A stretch of DNA of 5,361 nt from an uncultured Eubacteriales bacterium (GTDB lineage: Bacteria; Bacillota; Clostridia; Peptostreptococcales; Anaerovoracaceae): assembly GCA_902796875.1 (NCBI GenBank), contig CADBQT010000044.1, forward strand, positions 1-5,361, read 5' to 3'. How positions within the stretch are numbered: position 1 is the first letter of the stretch; each line of letters opens with the position of its first letter. Both the position numbers and the translations under genes were made by a program. The notes under the pieces were generated by a model. It was given only the letters and a program-made list of their open reading frames with translations, searched no databases and was not told the origin of the DNA. Positions 1 through 5,361 of this stretch are shown here, piece by piece.

Positions 1-7
1 ACTTTTT

Positions 8-12
8 GGAGG
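8..12 (+). promoter_or_regulatory. Ribosome binding site of the CNNM-family gene
   Basis: GGAGG lies 7 bases before the ATG at 20, followed by an A-rich spacer. This is near-ideal spacing and fixes the start of the first gene. Another ATG at 24 is out of frame. Confidence 0.9.
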
Positions 13-19
13 AAAAACC

Positions 20-1312
20 ATGGATGACAGCCTTACCGGGCAAATCATACTGATCATCGCGCTGATCTTCTGTTCGGCTTATTTCAGTTCGACGGAGACG
101 GCGTTCACTTCGGTCAACCGGATCCGGATGAAGAATCTGGCCTCCGACGGAAACCGAAAAGCGGAGAAGGTCCTGACTCTTTCCGATCGGTACGACAAGC
201 TGCTGACCACGATCCTGGTGGGCAACAACATCGTCAACATCTGGATGACGGCCATTGCGACAGCTCTGTTTATCCGCCTTTACGGCAACCACGGGGCCAC
301 CATCGCCACCATCGTGATCACCATCGTCGTGCTGATCTTCGGTGAGATCACGCCCAAGAACATCGCCAAGGAGAAGTCCGAGGAGATGGCCATGATGTCC
401 GCCCCCATCATCGGGGGACTGATGACGATCCTGACCCCGGTGAACTTCGTGTTCACCAAGTGGAAGCAGCTGATCAGCCATCTGTTCAAGATCAACGACG
501 ATGAGACCATCACCGACGACGAGATCCTCACCATGGTGGAGGAGGCGGAGACCGGAGGCAGCATCGACGAGCACCGGAGCGAGCTGATCCAGAACGCCAT
601 CGAGTTTGATGAACTGACGGCGGAGGACGTAATGACTCCCCGGCCGGACATGGTGGCCGTGGACACGGAGATCACCCAGGAGGAGCTGGCTCAGCTGTTC
701 CGGGAAACGGGATACTCCCGGCTCCCCGTCTACGAGGAGGACATCGACCGGATCATCGGCGTCATCAATCAGAAGGATTTTCACAACTATATCGCCGGCA
801 CCGACCGGAAGATCACCGACTACATCATCCCCGTGGTCTTCGTGGGCGAGACCATGAAGATCTTCGACCTGCTGCGGAAGATGCAGCAGATGAAGACCCA
901 CATGGCCATCGTCATCAACGAGTACGGGGGCACGGAAGGTCTGGTGACCATGGAGGACATCATCGAGGAGCTGGTGGGCGAGATCTACGACGAGCACGAT
1001 GTGGTGATCAACAAGGAGATCATGCCTTTGCAGAACGGGAGCTACCGGGTGCAGGCCAGCGCCAATCTGGCCAGAATCTTCGACTATCTGGACGTGAAGG
1101 AAGAGGTCCAGGAGGTCAACACGGTGAACGGCTGGGTGGCCATGAATCTGGATCATCTGCCCAAGCGGGATGACCGGTTCGAGACCAGGCTCGGAGATAA
1201 GCAGCTGAAGGTGCGGGTCACCAAGGCGGACGAGCGAAAGGCCATCGAGATCAATCTGGTCTGCGAGGAAGTAGAGGAAACGGAAGAGGAAGAACAGAAC
1301 CGACAGGGATAA
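20..1312 (+). CDS. CNNM/CorC-family (hemolysin-like) membrane transporter with CBS pair
   Basis: This is a 430-residue integral membrane protein of the DUF21-CBS-CorC_HlyC family (CNNM/CorB/CorC, often annotated 'hemolysin family protein'). Characterised relatives move or regulate Mg2+ and sometimes other divalent cations; the old haemolysin name is misleading. Seen here: hydrophobic segments at about residues 7-24, 61-87, 92-109 and 124-146. They carry the DUF21 signatures SSTETAF (23-29), VGNN (67-70) and GEITPK (108-113), whose Ser, Asn and Glu match the positions thought to bind the ion. A CBS pair follows at about 204-325, starting MTPRPDM and ending EYGGTEGLVTMEDI...EELVGEIYDE (301-325); in the family it binds adenine nucleotides. 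The CorC/HlyC transporter-associated domain spans about 332-413, followed by a strongly acidic tail (416-425). Length is normal and no key motif is missing. The start follows GGAGG with 7-base spacing. The stop TAA lies 18 bases before secA, suggesting co-transcription. Ion specificity cannot be read from sequence. Confidence 0.94.
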   Translation: MDDSLTGQIILIIALIFCSAYFSSTETAFTSVNRIRMKNLASDGNRKAEKVLTLSDRYDKLLTTILVGNNIVNIWMTAIATALFIRLYGNHGATIATIVITIVVLIFGEITPKNIAKEKSEEMAMMSAPIIGGLMTILTPVNFVFTKWKQLISHLFKINDDETITDDEILTMVEEAETGGSIDEHRSELIQNAIEFDELTAEDVMTPRPDMVAVDTEITQEELAQLFRETGYSRLPVYEEDIDRIIGVINQKDFHNYIAGTDRKITDYIIPVVFVGETMKIFDLLRKMQQMKTHMAIVINEYGGTEGLVTMEDIIEELVGEIYDEHDVVINKEIMPLQNGSYRVQASANLARIFDYLDVKEEVQEVNTVNGWVAMNLDHLPKRDDRFETRLGDKQLKVRVTKADERKAIEINLVCEEVEETEEEEQNRQG

Positions 1313-1317
1313 AACAC

Positions 1318-1322
1318 AGGAG
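1318..1322 (+). promoter_or_regulatory. Ribosome binding site of secA
   Basis: AGGAG (within AGGAGAG, 1318-1324) sits 8 bases before the ATG at 1331 and lies entirely in the gap after the upstream stop codon. An in-frame ATG three codons later (1340) would be 17 bases away, so 1331 is the better start. Confidence 0.85.
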
Positions 1323-1330
1323 AGAAGCGA

Positions 1331-4138
1331 ATGAGTGTCATGGAAAAAATCTTTGGCGACCTGAATGAAAAGGAAGTCAAAAAAGTAGAGAAAATCGCCG
1401 ACAAGGTTATGGCCCTCGAAGGAGAGGTGGAAGGTCTTACCGACGATCAGCTGAGAGAAAAGACCAAGGAGTTCAAGGAGAGGATCGCCGAGGGAGAGTC
1501 CCTGGACGACATCCTGCCGGAGGCTTTCGCCGTGTGCCGGGAGGGAGCGTGGCGTTCCCTGGGCATGAAGCACTTCCGGGTGCAGGTCATCGGCGGCATC
1601 GTCCTCCATCAGGGACGGATCTCAGAGATGAAGACCGGTGAAGGTAAGACCCTGGTGGCGACCCTGCCGGCTTACCTGAACGCTTTGGAAGGCAAAGGCG
1701 TCCACGTGGTCACGGTCAACGATTACCTGGCCAGGCGAGACATGGAGTGGATGGGCAAGCTCTATACCTTCCTGGGACTCACCGTAGGCTGTGTCATCCA
1801 CGGCATCACCGAGGAGGAGCGCCGGGCGGCCTATCTGGCGGACATCACCTACGGCACCAACAACGAATACGGTTTCGACTACCTGCGGGACAACATGGTG
1901 GTCTATAAAGAAGAAATGATGCAACGGGAACTGAACTACGCCATCATCGACGAGGTGGACTCCATCCTCATCGACGAGGCCAGAACGCCCCTGATCATTT
2001 CCGGGAAAGGAGACAAGTCCACGGGGATGTACAAGACGGCGGACAGCTTCGTTCGCAAGCTCCGTGAGGAAGAGGACTTCACCATCGAGGAAAAGGACAA
2101 GCAGATCTCCCTGACGGAGACCGGCGTGGCCAAGTGCGAACAGTTCTTCGGCGTGGAGAACTTCTCCGATCCGGAAAACATGGAGATCAACCACCACGTG
2201 CTCCAGGCTCTGAAGGCACGGAACATGATGAAGCGGGACGTGGACTACGTGGTCCGGGACGGGGAGATCATCATCGTCGACGAGTTCACCGGACGTCTCA
2301 TGTTCGGCCGGCGCTACAGCGACGGGCTCCATCAGGCCATCGAGGCCAAGGAAAACGTCCTGGTCCAGTCCGAGTCCAAGACCCTGGCTACCATCACCCT
2401 CCAGAACTACTTCCGGATGTACCAGAAGCTGGCGGGAATGACCGGTACGGCAAAGACGGAAGAAGGGGAATTCACCGACATCTACAACATGGACGTCGTG
2501 GTGATCCCCACCAATAAGCCGGTGGTCCGTAACGACATGCAGGATGCGGTCTACTCCACGGAGCACGGGAAATACAAAGCCATCGCCGACCGGGTGCAGG
2601 AAGCCCACGAGACGGGACAGCCGGTCCTGGTGGGTACCATCTCCATCGAAAAGTCGGAGATCATCGCCGACATGCTGAGAAAGCGCGGCATCAAAGACTT
2701 CAACGTCCTGAACGCCAAGCACCACGAGAAGGAAGCCCAGATCATCGCCGAGGCGGGACGCCTTGGAGCCATCACCATCGCCACCAACATGGCCGGTCGT
2801 GGTACGGACATTATCCTGGGCGGCAACCCGGAATTTGAAGCTAAGAAGAAGATGGCCGAAGAAGGGTATGACGAGGACCAGATCGCCTTTGCGACCAGCT
2901 TCATCCAGAGCGATGACGAGGAACTGCTGGCCATCCGGGAGAAATTCCGGGGCTATCTGGAGGAGTTCGCCAAAGAGCGGAAACCGGAGCAGGAGAAGGT
3001 CATCGAACTGGGCGGCCTTTGCATCATCGGTACGGAACGTCACGAGTCGCGACGGATCGACAACCAGCTGCGAGGCCGGTCCGGACGTCAGGGCGACCCT
3101 GGACAGACCCAGTTCTGCATCTCCATGGAGGACGAGCTCATGCGGCTCTTCGGTGGAGAGCGGATGCAGAACATCGTCCGCAAACTGGGGGTCGAGGAGG
3201 ACGAGGCCATCGAGTCGGGCATGATCACCAAGCAGATCGAGAACGCCCAGAAGAAGGTGGAAGGCCGGAACTTCGGCATCCGGAAATACGTTCTTCAGTA
3301 CGACAACGTGATGAATAAGCAGCGGGAGATCATCTACAGCGAGCGGAAGAGAGTGCTCTTCGGCGAGGACCTGCGGGAGGATGTCTCCAACATGACCCGG
3401 AAGCTCATCGATGAGGTGGTGGATCCGGTGGTCATCGCTTCCAAATATGCGGAAGAATGGGATTTCGAGACCATCAACAAGGGACTGACCAAGATCACGG
3501 ACCGGTTCGAGCCCCTGGAGTTTGATCTGGACGATCCGGAGACCCGGGCGGACCTGCAGCAGATGGACGAGCAGTCCCTGAAGGAAGGGCTCTATCAGGA
3601 CTTCGAGGAGCTCTACGAAGAGAAAGAAAAAGAGATCGGCGCCGAGCAGCTCCGTGACGTGGAGAGGATGATCCTCCTCCGGGTCGTGGACAACAAGTGG
3701 ATGGACCACATCGACGCCATGGATCAGCTGAAGAGCGGTATCGGACTGCGGGGCCTGGGCGGACAGGATCCGGCTGCGGCCTACGCTCACGAGGGCTTCG
3801 CCATGTTCGAGCTGATGATCGCCTCCATCCAGGAGGAATTCGTCAAGTTCTGCTACAACGTCACCGTGAAGACTTCTTCCGAGAGAAAGAACATCACCGG
3901 CGCCGGAGAGGGCCGCAAGGATGAGTTCGACGACAGCGAGATGCGGGAAGAAGCCATGCGGCGTCAGGCGGCGGGAGCCGGCGGAGATTTCGGCGAACCT
4001 CCGGCAGCGGCGGCAGTGCCCGACCGGGAGAGAAAGCAGGAGACGGTCCGCAGAGATCAGCCCAAAGTCGGCAGAAACGATCCCTGCCCGTGCGGCAGCG
4101 GGAAGAAGTATAAACATTGCTGCGGACGTAATGCATAA
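1331..4138 (+). CDS. secA: Preprotein translocase ATPase SecA
   Basis: SecA is the ATP-driven motor that pushes unfolded preproteins through the SecYEG channel; it acts at the inner face of the cytoplasmic membrane. At 935 residues it is full length. Visible in order: NBD1 with Walker A MKTGEGKT (100-107) and the DEVD Walker B (207-210, in the stretch [14 protein letters not shown]); the preprotein cross-linking domain at about 226-376; [11 protein letters not shown] (371-381); NBD2 with [11 protein letters not shown] (484-494) and the helicase motif VI region [20 protein letters not shown] (567-586). The scaffold and wing domains run from about 640 to 785, and the two-helix finger region starts at about 788 ([21 protein letters not shown]). 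A variable Ala/Gly/Pro-rich, charged linker (about 857-912) leads to a zinc-binding SEC-C tail with C919, C921, C930 and C931 (CxCx8CC). NBD2 has an extra stretch of roughly 60 residues (about 499-558) that B. subtilis SecA lacks but clostridial and proteobacterial forms have. The first 25 or so codons are A-rich against a GC-rich body, which suits open mRNA at initiation. prfB follows after 27 bases. Confidence 0.99.
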   Translation: MSVMEKIFGDLNEKEVKKVEKIADKVMALEGEVEGLTDDQLREKTKEFKERIAEGESLDDILPEAFAVCREGAWRSLGMKHFRVQVIGGIVLHQGRISEMKTGEGKTLVATLPAYLNALEGKGVHVVTVNDYLARRDMEWMGKLYTFLGLTVGCVIHGITEEERRAAYLADITYGTNNEYGFDYLRDNMVVYKEEMMQRELNYAIIDEVDSILIDEARTPLIISGKGDKSTGMYKTADSFVRKLREEEDFTIEEKDKQISLTETGVAKCEQFFGVENFSDPENMEINHHVLQALKARNMMKRDVDYVVRDGEIIIVDEFTGRLMFGRRYSDGLHQAIEAKENVLVQSESKTLATITLQNYFRMYQKLAGMTGTAKTEEGEFTDIYNMDVVVIPTNKPVVRNDMQDAVYSTEHGKYKAIADRVQEAHETGQPVLVGTISIEKSEIIADMLRKRGIKDFNVLNAKHHEKEAQIIAEAGRLGAITIATNMAGRGTDIILGGNPEFEAKKKMAEEGYDEDQIAFATSFIQSDDEELLAIREKFRGYLEEFAKERKPEQEKVIELGGLCIIGTERHESRRIDNQLRGRSGRQGDPGQTQFCISMEDELMRLFGGERMQNIVRKLGVEEDEAIESGMITKQIENAQKKVEGRNFGIRKYVLQYDNVMNKQREIIYSERKRVLFGEDLREDVSNMTRKLIDEVVDPVVIASKYAEEWDFETINKGLTKITDRFEPLEFDLDDPETRADLQQMDEQSLKEGLYQDFEELYEEKEKEIGAEQLRDVERMILLRVVDNKWMDHIDAMDQLKSGIGLRGLGGQDPAAAYAHEGFAMFELMIASIQEEFVKFCYNVTVKTSSERKNITGAGEGRKDEFDDSEMREEAMRRQAAGAGGDFGEPPAAAAVPDRERKQETVRRDQPKVGRNDPCPCGSGKKYKHCCGRNA

Positions 4139-4167
4139 GCGGCGCTTCGTCGTAGGGAGGAATGCAT
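4131..4167 (+). other. secA-prfB junction with paired ATGCAT words and small hairpin
   Basis: The self-complementary word ATGCAT occurs at 4131-4136, where it covers the end of secA including the first base of its TAA, and again at 4162-4167, where it covers the first two bases of the prfB ATG. The two copies could pair in mRNA. Between them lies a small hairpin, CGGCG (4140-4144) with CGTCG (4148-4152) including one G-U pair. AAGC/GCTT (4137-4140 with 4144-4147) is an alternative fold. The prfB Shine-Dalgarno would sit in the enclosed loop. This could support translational coupling, but the stem is short and AU-rich. The structure is inferred only. Confidence 0.3.
4155..4160 (+). promoter_or_regulatory. 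Ribosome binding site of prfB
   Basis: GGGAGG ends 5 bases before the ATG at 4166. An overlapping ATG at 4162 lies in a different frame only 1 base after the Shine-Dalgarno, too close for efficient use. The spacing and the conserved RF2 N-terminus both select 4166. Confidence 0.88.
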
Positions 4168-5299
4168 GATACAGACAGAACAGATCCGGGGCGAGCTCCC
4201 GGAACTGAAGAAGATGCTGAAGGAGGCCGACGAGTCTCTGAAGCCGGAAGAACTGAAAGAACAACTGAAGACCATCGACGAGAAGGTTGGCGCCCCGGGA
4301 TTCTGGGACGACCCGGAGTCGGCCCAGACCATCATGCGGGAAAAGAAGTCCATCGAGGACAACCTGAAGGTGCTGGACGATCTGACCGCCCGGCTCGAGG
4401 ATCTGGAAGCCATGCTGGAGATGGCCGACGAGGCCGAGAGCGAGGGGGATCTGGAGTCCGCCGAACTCATGGCGGAGGAGGCCTCCGATGCAAAGGCGAC
4501 CCTCACGCAGGATATGGAAAACCTGAAGCTGAGGACTTTGCTCGACGGGAAGTACGACCGGAACAACGCCATCATCTCCGTTCACGCGGGAAGCGGCGGC
4601 ACGGAGGCCATGGACTGGGCGGCCATGCTGTTTCGCATGTACACCCGGTGGTGCGAGAAGCGGGGCTACAAGTACAAGCTCCTGGATAAGAACGACGATA
4701 CCGAGGCGGGCATCAAAAGTGCGACCCTTCTGGTGGAGGGGGACTACGCCTACGGTTACCTGAAGAACGAAAAAGGGGTCCATCGCCTTGTGCGGATCTC
4801 GCCTTTCGATTCCTCCGGGCGGAGACACACTTCTTTTGCGTCTTTGGACGTGACGCCGGAGATCGAGTTCGACAACACGGTGGAGATCAACCCGGAAGAC
4901 CTGCGGATCGATACCTACCGGTCCAGCGGGGCCGGCGGGCAGCACGTCAACATGACGGACTCCGCTGTGCGGATCACCCATCTGCCCACCAACATCGTGG
5001 TCACCTGCCAGAACGAGCGGTCCCAGATCCAGAACCGGGAATTCGCCATGAAGATGCTGATGTCCAAGCTGATCGAGCTGAAGGAAAGGGAGGAGAAGGA
5101 GTCTCTGGACGAGCTCAAGGGCGACTACAACCAGATCACCTGGGGCAGCCAGATCCGCTCCTACGTCTTCCAGCCGTACACCATGGTGAAGGACCACCGG
5201 ACCGGCGCCGAAGTGGGCAATGTGCAGGCGGTGATGGACGGGGATATCGACCTCTTTATCCGCGCCTTCCTGGCCGCCAAGGCAAACCACGAGATTTGA
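4166..5299 (+). CDS. prfB: Peptide chain release factor 2 (RF2), no programmed frameshift
   Basis: RF2 recognises UGA and UAA stop codons in the ribosomal A site and triggers hydrolysis of peptidyl-tRNA. Three features identify it. The stop-codon-reading tripeptide SPF is at residues 212-214 (RF1 has PxT). The catalytic GGQ is at 257-259 in SGAGGQHVN, whose glutamine is normally methylated by PrmC. The body also has typical RF2 sequence (GVHRLVRISPFDSSGRRHTSF, then THLPTNIVVTCQNERSQ). The N-terminal helical domain spans about 1-120 and includes a charged stretch with coiled-coil character. Position 253, just before SGAGGQ, is Ser, as commonly in RF1; E. coli K-12 RF2 has Thr and most RF2 proteins have Ala there. 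At 377 residues the protein is complete in one frame from its first ATG. The UGA inside codon region 20-30 that forces +1 frameshifting in E. coli and B. subtilis prfB is absent. The gene itself ends in TGA followed by C. It follows secA by 27 bases and is followed by a terminator. Confidence 0.98.
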   Translation: MIQTEQIRGELPELKKMLKEADESLKPEELKEQLKTIDEKVGAPGFWDDPESAQTIMREKKSIEDNLKVLDDLTARLEDLEAMLEMADEAESEGDLESAELMAEEASDAKATLTQDMENLKLRTLLDGKYDRNNAIISVHAGSGGTEAMDWAAMLFRMYTRWCEKRGYKYKLLDKNDDTEAGIKSATLLVEGDYAYGYLKNEKGVHRLVRISPFDSSGRRHTSFASLDVTPEIEFDNTVEINPEDLRIDTYRSSGAGGQHVNMTDSAVRITHLPTNIVVTCQNERSQIQNREFAMKMLMSKLIELKEREEKESLDELKGDYNQITWGSQIRSYVFQPYTMVKDHRTGAEVGNVQAVMDGDIDLFIRAFLAAKANHEI

Positions 5300-5304
5300 C
5301 TTTA

Positions 5305-5332
5305 AGAGAGCCAGACAAGTCTCTGGCTCTTT
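5305..5332 (+). terminator. Probable rho-independent terminator after prfB
   Basis: AGAGCCAGA (5307-5315) pairs perfectly with TCTGGCTCT (5322-5330) around a 6-base loop. One G-U and one A-T pair extend the base to 5305/5332. It starts within 8 bases of the prfB stop, where an operon terminator is expected. The T tract is weak (TTT at 5330-5332, then ATGCTGTTAATT), so termination may be partial. The stem is nearly symmetrical, but the minus-strand tail is also poor, so a bidirectional role is not supported. Confidence 0.72.
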
Positions 5333-5361
5333 ATGCTGTTAATTAGTCCGCCCCCTTGGGG

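Noticed and set aside
1..7. A T run at the left edge that might end an upstream terminator
   Set aside because: Only 7 bases are available and no stem can be seen, so neither a terminator nor a promoter element can be supported.
1942..1979. Repeated CATCGACGAGG words within secA
   Set aside because: They encode the conserved SecA stretch [13 protein letters not shown]. The repetition follows from the protein motif, not from a DNA repeat.
4162..4689. A 175-codon + strand frame starting at the ATG overlapping the prfB start
   Set aside because: The ATG is 1 base after the Shine-Dalgarno, the product is Gly/Arg-rich with no known domain, and it lies wholly inside prfB in another frame.
1622..5290. 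A 1222-codon open frame on the minus strand, antisense to most of secA and all but the end of prfB
   Set aside because: Its codons are the exact complements of the secA/prfB codons, so it stays open merely because TTA, CTA and TCA are not used there. The product is low-complexity His/Val/Asp/Leu-rich sequence with no recognisable domain, runs across a gene boundary, and has no visible ribosome binding site.
5351..5361. CCCC/GGGG inverted repeat with a 3-base loop at the right edge
   Set aside because: Only 4 pairs, cut off by the window end and without a visible T tract, so no feature can be called.

Overview
The window is a compact bacterial housekeeping operon. It carries three complete protein genes, all on the + strand: a CNNM/CorC-family membrane protein (20-1312), secA (1331-4138) and prfB, which encodes peptide chain release factor 2 (4166-5299). 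A probable rho-independent terminator hairpin follows at 5305-5332. The gaps between genes are 18 and 27 bases, each gene has its own good ribosome binding site, and no promoter is visible inside, so co-transcription from a promoter upstream of the window is likely.

The organism is probably a Firmicute of the class Clostridia with a GC-rich genome. Reasons: secA directly followed by prfB is a classic Firmicutes arrangement; the RF2 body reads very like the Bacillus/Clostridium version; the Shine-Dalgarno sequences are strong (GGAGG, AGGAG, GGGAGG); and SecA carries the longer nucleotide-binding-domain-2 insert seen in many Clostridia but lacking in Bacillus subtilis. Codons favour G or C in the third position. 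No genus can be named from this alone.

Layout: 1-19 is leader with the first ribosome binding site. 20-1312 encodes a four-helix DUF21 membrane domain, a CBS pair and a CorC/HlyC C-terminal domain, most likely for Mg2+ or related cation homeostasis. 1331-4138 encodes the SecA motor that drives proteins through SecYEG. 4166-5299 encodes RF2, which ends translation at UGA and UAA. 5300-5361 holds the terminator and a short tail without a recognisable gene. The genes do not form one pathway. They share core cell functions (membrane ion balance, protein export, translation termination), and secA-prfB linkage is common without a known mechanistic reason.

No novel system was found. The points most worth a second look are a prfB gene without the programmed +1 frameshift that regulates most bacterial prfB genes, a possible coupling structure at the secA-prfB junction, and the fact that all three genes share one reading register with only a single UAA at each boundary. 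A 1222-codon antisense open frame exists but is explained by codon bias.
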